Shown: positions 24,801 through 35,900 of the stretch, in pieces
Layout: each line of letters starts with the position of its first letter
Position numbering within the stretch: the stretch's first letter is position 1
NCBI RefSeq assembly: GCF_001949145.1
Contig: NW_019091375.1
Location: forward strand, 2,393,983 to 2,453,982
Origin: Acanthaster planci
Lineage: Eukaryota > Echinodermata > Asteroidea > Valvatida > Acanthasteridae
Reading direction: 5' to 3'
DNA length: 60,000 nucleotides
The notes under the pieces: generated by a model
What the model was told of the DNA's origin: nothing
Databases searched by the model: none
Seen by the model: only the letters and a program-made list of their open reading frames with translations
Translations under genes and position numbers: made by a program

Positions 24801-26853
24801 GTACGTGATTAAAGTAGAATCCATCGTTGTGCAAATACTGCTCTCAGACACCGTCTGCACATTTTTTTATTCTGAATGTTAATTATGGCTTGCCTTTTTG
24901 GGGGGTTGTGATGGCAAATCGATGCACGAACTACCACGCAAAGATTGACATCTGCTCATGTTGTTGCAAAGCGCCGTTATTATATAAACCACCCACCTTA
25001 TGCTTGTGATATTCATAAATCTGTTTTCCAGTATCTTTTGTTGTTGTTTTCTTTACATTTGTTTGATACTTGCGTTTGTCTGCTTGCTTGCTTGTGTGTT
25101 CTTTTAAAAGGATACATTTTGTATGACGTAAATTCGTTCAAGACCCATTAGTCTCCAGCTATATACGGTTCCCAACTCTGACGCTACTTTAGCTTCGGTG
25201 ATTTGCTCTTGAGTACTGGGAAATCGCACAGGGTCTGTGTTATGTAACAATAGCATGACTCCCAAATTTCTAAATTTCCCTTTAAGCCTTCTACTTTTGG
25301 AATTAAAGTCGGCTTCTCTAAATAATGCTGATATGGTGTACGCTTTAATTGCCTCGATCTCAATAACTGGCCCTTTTGCTAATTGCCACTAATCTTCATT
25401 TCCACTTCTGCACAATTCTCTGTAACTCGAAACAATTATCAGTCACCAAACTTTTATCGCAGAATTTGGCTCTTCGACAATCGACAAATAAAATATCAAA
25501 TTCTCACATAATTTAGGCGTGCATCGATTGCAAAAGGACTTGTGTAAACTGTGTTTACAAAATACACTCGTTACAGTTTACTTTTCTCACACCATGTGGC
25601 TGAGGAGGTTAACAGTGCATACATTTGTATGTACCTCAACTGTCTTCACACGTTGACAGGCATCTGCGCCTCGCTAAACATGACGCGTAGCAAGAGCTGA
25701 TCAATGTGTCTTTCCGACCTTAACAACGGTTTTGTCTGTGATAGCCGCTACACATTTGTTCGCCCCTGCTGTCACTCTGTTATTCATTTGTCATCATTTT
25801 TCTTCCTATGGCGCCGCAAAGTCTTTTGTTTGTTTTAAGGGGATTACTTAAACCTCTTTTTTGTTATTTGTGGACAGAGAGAAGACATATGCAGCAATGT
25901 ATGAGACGAAGAGAACCCCCTCCCTGCTGTGTTGGTCATTGTCTTGCAGGAATCTGGGGAATTCCTTTCATACATCTTGGGGGGGGATGCGTTAAGCATC
26001 AATAGTCTGGAATGTGTATAGGGATTGGACATGTTGGCGGGGGGGTACCCCTTGGTCTTATTTCTTGCTGGGTATAAGAGAAGAAGGAATCAGGGAAAGA
26101 AAGATTGTATTCATAGGTTCCATGTCTAGAGTTTAATGATGGTCCAGGAACGGTACAGGAGAAAGAGACGGAAAAACTCTTAGGGTCTGTATCTCTATCC
26201 ACAGCATAGAGATGGTCGGCAGACGGCCAGTCCCATCATTAACCTGATTTGGGCCCGTGGACATGGCATTTCTAAAGAAGGAAACGTGACATTGGTTTGT
26301 TCGAAAGGCACGCTGTACACACCTTAAGAGAAAATTTGTATCGTTTCGACTTCAAGGGTATGGGATTTCCCACACAAGTGAACAAATGCATGCAGTTTTG
26401 TAGTCTGAGTGGACTCCTACCTGGTTGCTGTAAGGAATACTTTTTTTTCCAAAGGACACAGCGGGAAAGACTTGAGGTGGCCACCTCCTGTCGTACGTGT
26501 AATTGTTGGATAGAGTGGCAGAAAATGTTATTCCTACCTTGTCTGCTGTAGTAGGTGCAGTTGTCAGTTCCACGTCCAGACAGTGACATGAAGGAGGCAT
26601 CCTCCAGCACGCATTGCCCTGTGGAAGGCCCGTAGCAGAACTGCTGGCACAGATCTTCCTGCAGACACGCGGCCGCGCAATGCCGCCTGGTTTCCTGGAC
26701 CGAGGAGGCGATAGCACGGTGTTGTACCGTCTTGTACTTGCCGTGCTCCGCCAGGACAAAATAACTGGATGATGTTGCTGTCCCTGTTGCTAATGCTATA
26801 AAGATCTCGCTGCAGCACACCACGGCGATAATAATCACATACACGTATTTCAT
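21632..26853 (-). CDS. Secreted PAN + farnesoic-acid-O-methyltransferase-type domain protein
   Basis: Three exons, 26853-26538, 23407-23246 and 21885-21632, join in phase 1 at both junctions: 732 bp, 243 residues plus stop. Residues 1 to about 22 (MKYVYVIIIAVVCCSEIFIA) form a signal peptide. Residues to about 105 form a short PAN/apple-like region with cysteines in RRHCAAACLQEDLCQQFCYG, QCVLED and DNCTYY. The rest matches the domain named after farnesoic acid O-methyltransferase (Methyltransf_FA): ARAMIIFSGDG, KYQI, then FWLRYNQGTFTLGK, FLQWTD and FVGFSNWDF. In animals this domain is mostly a non-catalytic extracellular beta module; no SAM-binding motif is visible, so methyltransferase activity should not be assumed. 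The start is the first ATG before the signal peptide. An exon extension at GTAGTC near the end is possible but not needed. Confidence 0.82.
23246..23407 (-). CDS. PAN/FAMeT-type gene exon 2, N-terminal half of FAMeT-type domain
   Basis: Acceptor TTCTTTTCTCTCGCAG before 23407, donor AA/GTAAGG after 23246, 162 bp, phase 1 to 1. It encodes CNSSYHLTSFHEHMFPFPAF, then LVLDASVLCRARAMIIFSGD and KYQI, the opening strands of the domain. Confidence 0.82.
24158..24445 (+). other. Unassigned Gln/Leu-rich open frame, antisense within intron
   Basis: An open frame (in-frame stop just upstream at 24155, no early ATG) with a helical, Gln/Glu/Leu-rich start (ALEQLAQSEQQWEQLL) and a basic end (RHELQRRPKRQRTVVDLKRN). 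It lies in intron 1 of the PAN/FAMeT-type gene on the opposite strand. The composition is more protein-like than the surrounding frames, but I recognise no family and see no clear exon borders. It could be an exon of a nested gene, a mobile-element remnant or chance. Confidence 0.25.
25840..26078 (-). repeat. Dispersed repeat, copy 2 (inverted relative to 7.3 kb)
   Basis: Reverse-complement match to the repeat at 7253-7530. The best part, 25996-26078, carries AATAGTCTGGAATGTGTATA and TTTCTTGCTGGGTATA. Flanking sequence with TGTGTTGGTCATTGTCTTG and a G-run also corresponds. It lies in intron 1 of the PAN/FAMeT-type gene. Left boundary approximate. Confidence 0.75.
26538..26853 (-). CDS. PAN/FAMeT-type gene exon 1: signal peptide and PAN-like region
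   Basis: ATG at 26853-26851, donor CAAG/GTAGGAAT after 26538, 316 bp, ends in phase 1. It encodes a hydrophobic signal peptide and a cysteine-containing region (HCAAACLQEDLCQQFCYGP, GQCVLED, NCTYYSRQ) typical of short invertebrate PAN/apple domains. Confidence 0.85.
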
Positions 26854-29779
26854 ATCGGAGGCAATCCTATTGGTATCTAGTATCTACAACGCAACTGAGG
26901 GTTTCTTATCGTTTTCAAAAGCAAATGTATTTTCCAAATTTCACATACACGTCTAGTTTTTGACCACACCAAATAGAGTTGATTGCAGGAAATGATTGTA
27001 TCATAACAGCACTCCCGGAAGAATTGGCGGGGGCCCTCAGCACTGCGTTGGATAAGCTTTCATTCACAAGAAGAAGCTGCAGATACAGCACGCAATATCT
27101 TCATGCATTGAACATGACGTGCATATCGCCCACTGACCAATGGAATCCCGTTGGGGGGGTGTCGACATTATAATAACTAGTTTCGCTGGCGATGCGCAGA
27201 TATATCAAGGCGTATAGCTTAAGCCGCTTTCACGTACTGCTAATAGGCGCGGATCCAGGAATTTTTTTTTCAGGGAGGGGGTCGGGCCTTAGACTTTTTT
27301 ATGTATCTTTTTTTCTGGACATGCGGTAACGATGATGGAACATAATACATGACATACCTTGTTTACAATGGTATGGACGCATTTACTGTAGTAAAGTTTT
27401 ACCCTTTTTTTGTTTAAAAGCAGGGGGCGTTCTACCCCCCCCCCGCAAATCTGTTCCTGGCTAACATTGCGTTGCAGCCGAATAAGGGAGAAATTTGCAA
27501 AAATTCGTAGAACTGTAGATGCAGTCATTAGAAAAGGTCCATGATTTTAGTCTTTGGAGTTGTAGATCAAACGGCCGGGGGCCGTTGGGCTCAAAGGTGG
27601 CTTTACGCCATTGCTCATCGTTTGAAGCACGAGACATACCTACGGTTTGACCCAAGCCGCTGCAGCATAGGCGACTGGAGCCACGTACAGCATAAACCCC
27701 AACAGTCCCAAATCCTCCCATTTCAATATGATTTTACATACACCCTTGGGAGTTAGGGTTAATGACTGCAGCAGTTGCTCCTTCGATCGCCGCCATCAGG
27801 CGGTAGACAGCGTCTGATGGCGAGAAGATGTAATGAAAACGACACCCGTGACTGTTCATTTACGACAGCGTACATCTCTGGCGATAAAAGTGGCATCTTC
27901 AGAAATTAATATCCAATGCCTACAACACTGAAATCACGTATTTGGGGTTTATTTAACCGGACATAAAAATCAATACAATTATAAATCAGAAAAAAAGAGT
28001 CGTCTACTTATTCCCTATTCAACAGCTGCATTAACTGTTAAAAAGATTGCTGGATCTACTAATTTTATAACACTTTCTTCCGTAATAATTCACGTGGCTG
28101 TCCCAGAGTTGAAGGAAACAGAAGGGTTAACTTAGAGCCTGAATGCCATTATCGAAAGTATCAAGCCTTTTAGTTATTCATTGACGTTATAAATGATGCC
28201 GTGCAAGCATATTGAAGACCAGAAAGGCCAGTGTTTGCCCTCTCATGTGCTAGATTTGCTTTGGGGCCGTCCATAGAGTACGAAATTCCACAAGATTTTT
28301 AGAACCCCCCTCCCCCGTTGAGTGCCGTGGCCTTGTGGTTTAAGAGCATTATAATAATAATAATAATTCTCCCAAGCGCTGTACAACAAAATATAAACCA
28401 ATAAATAAAACCTCCACCTCCCCCAAGATGCTGCTGGTCTTTGTGTCATGATTAATGTCGCAGTAATACTAAAAATTGGCGCTGGCACAGGAGGATAAAT
28501 AATGGGGTGGACGGTTGAGGATACCGTTTGAATTTCTACGCACAAAAGCTTATTCTGGTATGAGAAAGTGTATTGACAGGATGGAGATTCAATAAAGGTA
28601 AATTTATGGCGTGTACTGGCTGGACCCCCACATGGTGCGTGCAACGGCACAACCCCCCCCCATGGTGCGTGCAACGGCAGAACCACCCCCCCCCCATTGT
28701 GTACGTAGTCATGCATGCAGTCATGCACATGCATCATAATACAGGGAAAAAGTCACACCACACCGCTCGAGAATTCGAAGTGCCCACAGGTGTATGGTTT
28801 CGCGGAAGACTTTGGAATCAGGATGGATTCTAATCTGAAGATGTCGCCGGCCTTTCATAAGGTTGTGGCTCCCCGCCCCTGCCTTGTCCAAGGACACTGG
28901 TGTTCTCTGCTTTCTTTGAGCTTATTAGAAAGCCTTTTCAACCAGGCAAAACACACGGGTGCGTTAAGACTCCATTATACACACACGGTAACGGTGAGCG
29001 GTAATACCACACCATATTTACGTCTATGCAGAAGTGGAATCATGCTCAGTATTTGTGTAAACGGTTTCCCACAACACAGCGACGTCTAGCCAGCAGAGAA
29101 TGAGGCTATACAAAATCACTAATTTTCTATTGAATGCGCAGTATCTTGGGCACCGAGTTTGTCCACCGAGAAAATGTAAACAACCTCATAAATACTAACA
29201 AGTCTTCAATATTGTGACAGCACGGAACTTGTTACCATGCGCGTGTGAAATGGCCGCTACGACCGTCACACCAAACGCTCTCGGCTTTCTACAAAAATTC
29301 TGCGGTGGATATTCACAGTCGCCAACGCTCTAAAAAGTAAAAAAAAACAAATACTCTTTTACATAATCACAGCAAGCTATTAGATCTTAGCAATCTACTA
29401 CCATAACCATGCTTATTTCTTCTTCAAAATTATCTTTTAAAACTCAAACCCGTCTCTAGATATTATTTTTCTAAACAGGAAAATTAGAATGAAACAAACT
29501 GTCGTTTTAAAAACAGAATTTTAAAATGTTTGGTAACGCTCAAGAGTCAATTATCACCTAAACTAAACACCTAAGTGTTTACTAGAAAAGGCCAAAGTCG
29601 TTTTAAACGAATAAGATATATATTATATTAACTTATTAAGACGTAGGGCATACCTTTCCTCCAACAGACATGGAATAACTAATTAATCATTTTACACAAT
29701 CCAATAACTGTTGGTTTCGCTCGTTCCTTATTAGCTCGCACAGGTGTCCTGGTTCGTCACACACCACATCCTAGTAGGT
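26854..29779. other. Intergenic stretch between the two minus-strand genes
   Basis: It should contain the promoter of the PAN/FAMeT-type gene and the 3' UTR of the receptor gene, but no clear TATA box or well-placed AATAAA was found. Present are an ATA-type microsatellite (about 28349-28366), a 30-bp duplication at 28631-28690 and C-runs. The longest open frame here (28243-28737, minus) is low-complexity and looks spurious. Confidence 0.5.
28631..28690. repeat. 30-bp tandem duplication with C-runs
   Basis: CATGGTGCGTGCAACGGCA followed by a C-rich tail occurs twice with period 30. A short, recent-looking local duplication. Confidence 0.85.
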
Positions 29780-29946
29780 CTACAGGCGTGACATGGCGCA
29801 CATTGAGCCGTTTTCGGTTTGAGCCTTTTCGTCGAGACCCAAGCCAACGTGTTTTCGGAGTCGCCGCTTTAGATTTTCCCAAGCCTTGTTGTCTAGTTCG
29901 ACACCGATGTCATCTGCATCGTCCCGTTGTTTGCAGTTGGGCATCT
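29780..29946 (-). CDS. Receptor terminal exon
   Basis: Acceptor TTGTTACTGCAG before 29946; encodes [32 protein letters not shown] and a hydrophilic end MCAMSRL, then TAG at 29782-29780. Phase 1 matches the preceding exon. It would follow the kinase-like helix as a C-lobe remnant plus tail. It is assigned to the receptor by phase and position only; no independent family match. Confidence 0.6.
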
Positions 29947-32900
29947 CTGCAGTAACAATGCTTTGTGGTAACTTCAAGTACGCCCTCTGACAACCACGCG
30001 ATTCCTAGCAAAAGGCACGGAATAAAGAGAGAAACAGTTGGAATTTTCTGTATGTGAAAATGTGCTCGTGTGCATTTGAGAGTGACTTGAAATTGCACGA
30101 ACTTTATGAAACCTGGCTGCAGCCTCTACCATATTCTCGTGTGTAATTGCCAAGCTGCAGCCAAATATGGGCACGACCTTTATTACATTCATTTTATTCC
30201 TAGTAAATGTCACTTTGCATGAATCACCTTCTTTGGTGCAACTCCTTCTGTCATTTCATTGTCTATGTGCATTACTTTCATGGATAACAGACTCTATGGT
30301 TTAATTGCTGTGATGATGAGTCAGTAACCTGACTCAAGCTCGACTCGAGTCAAATTTCAGCGACTTGACTCGACTAGAGTCCTAACAGGTAATGACTTGT
30401 CTCGAGTAACTGCGAGCAAATGACTCTCTCCTTAAGTCCCTCAAGAAAATACCCAACTCTAGGGAATAGAAATAAGACTCCTTTTCTAAAGAAATGCAAT
30501 TACTGGAAGTGATTGTTTATAGTGTTCATGTTGTATGCCATCATCAAAAGGTAAGACTTGGTGTGACCACACGTAGAAGCCACGAAATACACGGTGTGAA
30601 AAAGTGACTTTCGAGTCAAAATTTTTATCTCTTGATTTACTTATCATATTAAGTTTAAATGATGGTTCGAACAACTCGAGTTTAATGCTTGGCTCGACTT
30701 TTCCAGTGCTCAAAAACCAACAAGCCACTTTTTTTAAATTCAAAATAATAAAATTACCACTCAGTTTAAGTGCAAGGCGGTGAGTAAACATGTTGTTCTT
30801 ATTTCCAGTGGCAAAAAAATCTCAAAATGGTTATTTAATTTATTTCTTCCCAAAGAACCATAGATGGACAACGTGGAGTGGTTTGCCGTTCATTAGTTGA
30901 AATTAAAAAGCGCAAGTTGTTGACTTCACGTGGCGTGGAAATAACAACATTATGATGTTGCCCATATTCTTCAATATTTCGACAAAGTATAACCTTTCAG
31001 TTTTAAAATGATATCAAAGGCCTCCCCTTTTCCCAACCAAAAAATAAGACGTTTATACCTTGGAGCATTTCCTGCAAGAATATCCGAACTGAACAGAAAT
31101 GGTTGAAGTGATCTGTCATTTCTATTGCTAATGATATTCGTGTACTCTGAAGAATAAACATGTCATTTAAAGGCATATAGAATGCGCGAAGGCATGTCAT
31201 TTTAAAACATATAGTTAAACCTAAAGTTCCACCAATGTCCTAATGTAGTACATTTATACCATCCAACATCACAACGCACCATAACCTCTGCTGACTAATG
31301 AAGAGTATTTACGTTTTCCATTTGATGGTTCTTCCTAAAGTTGTACGATAGGCGTGAAATCTCAAAAATAAGACCTTCTTCCAGCATATCTCGGCTAACC
31401 CACAGCATAAAATATCTTAAACCCTTGAACAGACATATGGGCTTCTATTTTTCAAAAGGAGGGGGATATTTCGAGCTTTTGTTCTAAAGTGTTGAAGATA
31501 TTTGTTAAATATCTATAATTAACGTGGTTTGTCGATTTCTGTATTGAGCAGGCTTCTGTCGTGCTTGGTGGATGGGGTGCGTCACGAGGCTCTGTAAACC
31601 TCCATTCGATCATTGGACTAGATAGAATTATGTTAATCAAATCGACGCATCACATCACTTGAAAACCATACTCTATACAGGCTTTGCATGGTAGCCATGT
31701 TGCAGAGCAGTTCTTTTATTCCGAAGGGAAACCTTCTTTGTACATACCCTGTGGAACAAAAGCTCTAGTCTGCAAGTTGTCAAACATGCAAACCCTCTTT
31801 AGGCAATAAAACAAAAATTTTTAAGGCATCAATAACAGTGTTTAGAGCGAGGTTTGGAAGGGTCTTTTTTTCCCTCACCCTGTGTAAGAGAATGCTGTCC
31901 TTGTTCAGCTGGATTCCTGCAATACCGTTTGCATGTAACCAGGACAGGGCCTCGCTGATGTCTTCCTCAACTCTCTTAAGTTCCTCCTCAGTGAAGTTCC
32001 ACACCGTCAGATTGGTTCCGAGGTTTTGGTCGGAGCCGGGGATGCTGCTGTTGGCGGAATCTTTGGTGTTTGAGAATGCCTTTAGAGCCTCTGCATTAAG
32101 CAAGGGCACGATACGATGTTGCTCAAGCTGAGAGAATACAGTTGCCAGTACTGGTTTCAGCTCTGGAAAGAACGGGGCCAAGTTTAAACATGATTGCAAT
32201 CTCTACTCCGCCCTTTTCCAAACTACTTCTAATCTAATTCAACAGCACATATGCACAAATACAGAACTCCAATCAGAACTTTGATCGTTAGCAGTTTTTA
32301 CGCTTTCACAGTCCTTCTGGTATAGGGCTAGCAACTGTTGTAGGCATGGGATGAGCTATTCCATGGCTGTAGTTGCTCGTGCGTACCCTAAAATTCCAGA
32401 ATTCCAACTAAGCAACGAATGATTTGGCCTCTAAGTAAAGAATCATTAACCGTGTCAAAGACATGGAAAGGGGTGTTTTCACAACAAAAGTGAAAGATTA
32501 AGTTTGTGCAACAAATTCAGACGCATTTTCAGCATAAAGTGAGGTGAAGCTTCTACCTGTATGTCCGTACCGAAATCAATGGAGTGACTATCACTGAAGC
32601 TCTCCATTCCAACAGTTGAGGACCGGGTTCTGCTCATCGGAGAGGCTGAGGCTGAGTGGTCCTGATTTTGAATCAAGGAGCTCAATCTCTTACTCTTCTT
32701 GTTCTTCCTCTTGCCCCAAAAGTTGGACAGCGTGTACAGGTAGGGGTTGATGGAGGAGTTCAGCGGCAGAATGAAGATGGCGATCCAGGCGTAGACGCCC
32801 TGGGGGACGTCCACCTTGGCGAAGCTGGCCAGCAGGGCCAGGAGGATGATGGGCATCCAGCAGGCGAAGTCGGTGCCCACGATCAGCGACATCTTGGCGG

Positions 32901-35900
32901 CCACTCGGACCTCGGCCGCCCGCTGGGCGCTCTGGCCTTGGGCCTCGCGCGAGGAGCGCTTGACGGCCACGAAGATGGCAGCATAGCAGACGAACATGCC
33001 CAGGAAGCAGATCAAATTGACCGACAGGAGGAAGAACATGTACCTCCAGCCATTGGGGAGAACAGGAACAAGTGGTAAAGCCAAGCAAACACTGGAACTG
33101 CCATAGTAAGCATCTGAGAATCGGTCCTGCATCAATTATACACACATGCAAGCAGTTACTGCATTGTTAATAAAGTGATGCAAAGCTTAATGGCAGATGA
33201 GGCTCCTACGCTCTTTGGGGGAAAAATGCTTATTGTGTACATTTCAATTATAAAACCTTCAGGAGTTTCGTATTTTGCGTTTTCACAGAAGTATTTTTTA
33301 AAACAAATATGGACTGACGTGATAAGCCACTCTTGCACGTCCAAGTCCATCTGAATGGACAGGCACTATAAACCAAATCATGCCGATCCACATATGGAAT
33401 ATATCGATAGAGTAGTTCCGTCGTAGGACGTTGCTGTACTCGAATCTCACCAGATAGACCCTTGTGTCCTTTTTTATTCCAAACAATTCTTTATACTCCC
33501 GGGTCGGATTGGGGCGGAATAAGTATCTCGTATATGTTCTGTAGACCCCGAACACCAGTCCCCCGTAGGTCTACCGCCTGGATACAAACATATATTGTAT
33601 TTCATTATGTACAAATATGAACTGGTGGACTGGTGCGCGGCTATGCGCCGCGATGGACTGTGAGTCACCAGAAGAGGCAATCGCTTCTCGAGGTCAAAGG
33701 CCTCTAACTGAAATGTAAAATAAAAAAATGAAGTTTTCAGGGCAGCGATGTGACTAATTATTTTAACTCAATCAATACTTTTACTCAATAGAACGAGCGA
33801 TTCAACAGTTTAAGGAACGTTGCTAGTTTTCATAGATTTAGTTGTTTGGTTTCTGTTAACAGTTCCGATCCTCTTGGGATGCTTTGACAAGTCAAATATT
33901 TCAATGCACGTCCAGTGAAATGTCTGGACGTACACACAGTGTCTTGTCGCTGGCAAGGTCGACCCGACAAAAATTTCATGTGCAATAGCCCGGTCTGCAA
34001 AAGTGAACAGTGAAACCCATGTGACCATATTTCAGCCAACCGGCGATGAAGAGCTTACAAAAAGGTTTTGATATGACATTTACAATTACCGATACTACTG
34101 CTGGAAGCAGGCTCATCAGTAGCCCTACAGCCCAAGATGCAACGACCAGAATACGGGTCCGATTCAAAGTCATGTGAAGGCCGAACCGGAAGGGAAAGAC
34201 GATCTTGAGAAACCTGTCCAAGCTCAGCAGCATGACGATGAACACGGACACTTCACTAGACAGGACAGCGAGTAGGCCAGTGACTGTGCAGGCCAGACTG
34301 GCCCGCCAGCCCTCGGACCTAAACGCATAGACACCCCGGAAGTGCATGTCCGCCCCCGCAATGGTGAGCATGTACACGCCCATCAAGAAGTCGGAGGCGG
34401 CCAGGTTGGTGATCAAGAAGTCCTGCACCGTTGCAATTTGCCGCTGCGTCCGACCGCGGCCAGGCCGGTAGCGCCTCACCATCCTTAGGCCAAAGACCAG
34501 CACGTTCCCGACCAGGGCACTGAGTCCCAGAAGCCAGATGAAGAACCTCAGAGCGCCATTGCTGATCAGATCGTCACAGTCGGAAAACTGGTCTCGGGGA
34601 GCGAAGCATTCTTGAACGTCTCTAACGCAGCAATAGTGGTATTTGCTGGCAATTCTATTACAAAGGGATACATTTTTAGTGTTCATTTATCAACGAAAGT
34701 CCTGGATTAGACCATCTTTAGTTTAATATCACCTCATTCAACTTTTGTTCTCAAGATGCCGCTGCAAAGTCTCTTAGCCTTACACGTACGGTCATGTATA
34801 TGCCCCAGTCGTTAATTCATTTCAGAGCGGCAATAGAGTCTGCCACAAGTCAGTTTTTAGTTGCTTCACAACCTTTTTCAATGAAGAGCAGATAAGGCAG
34901 TCCTTCGTCAGTGTTTGTCTCTCAGGTCCTAGCTGATATGTGACTTAACTTGAAGTATCAAATGACTTCTGACTAACTTGATTCCAACTCCAACACACTT
35001 GACATTCCCTTTGAAGCCGTTCAAAGGCATTATCCAGAACATCTTTACATTTGCGCTCAAAGGCTAGTGCTTACATGCAAAAAAAATTAGAAAAACAAAC
35101 TTTCCTTTAATCTTTGTAAGTCTCTGTAATCTTCGAAGAAGCGCGGCAAATACTGACAAGTGCAAAAAAAATAATTACAAAAAAACCTTCAACGCTTCCA
35201 TTGTTTGAAATATATGAGTTGGTCAATGTTTGTATTGTTACGTTATCTTACATGGTTTGGAGGCTTTCTAGGTCTTCAAACCCTTCTTTTGATTTGAACA
35301 GGCCGACCCCTTCAACCTCTCTGCAAAAGTGAAAGAGTGAAAATTAAAATCCAGGTGGAGCATATCTTTCAAATGCTTTTTTTTCGACAGTTGCAACACA
35401 CAATTGTTGTCTACTATGTTCTACGTGCAACTGTCGATACCTATTTTCCGTTTCTCTTGTCTGGCTCTATAAATGCCAACTTGCTTATCAAGTTATTTCA
35501 TTACAAAGTGACCAAAACCAAGAATGCGCCGTATTCTGTATGTAAAATGGTAGCACTTCCCTCTTGCCAAAGTCAGTAAGGGTTAAATTGAAAAATTTCA
35601 GCCACTTCAAATAAGGAAATATAGTGAGGAACTCACAAGGTTTTAAGATTGTTGAGACCTGCAAATGCTCCAATTTCGATGGTGCTTAGTGGATTGAACG
35701 AAAGCGTCCTGTAACGAAAGAGCCATACTTAAGCCACGTATAGAGAGCATGTGTGAAAAACACCCCCCCAAAAAAAACACAAAAAGAGACGTTGTGCCTC
35801 AGAAATGGTAGAAAAAGCACAACGTTTAAACGGAAAAGCTGAGAACCACACCAGTTTGCTGTTTCAAACTAAAATAGTGCATACTTAAAGTTCAATGTTG

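Noticed and set aside
28243-28737. Long minus-strand open frame of 164 codons
   Set aside because: Built on a 30-bp duplication, C-runs and an ATA microsatellite (polyTyr); low complexity, no domain.
32656-33151. Plus-strand 140-codon and minus-strand 153-codon frames
   Set aside because: Both overlap the TM5-TM7 exon, which has unambiguous GPCR motifs in its own frame.
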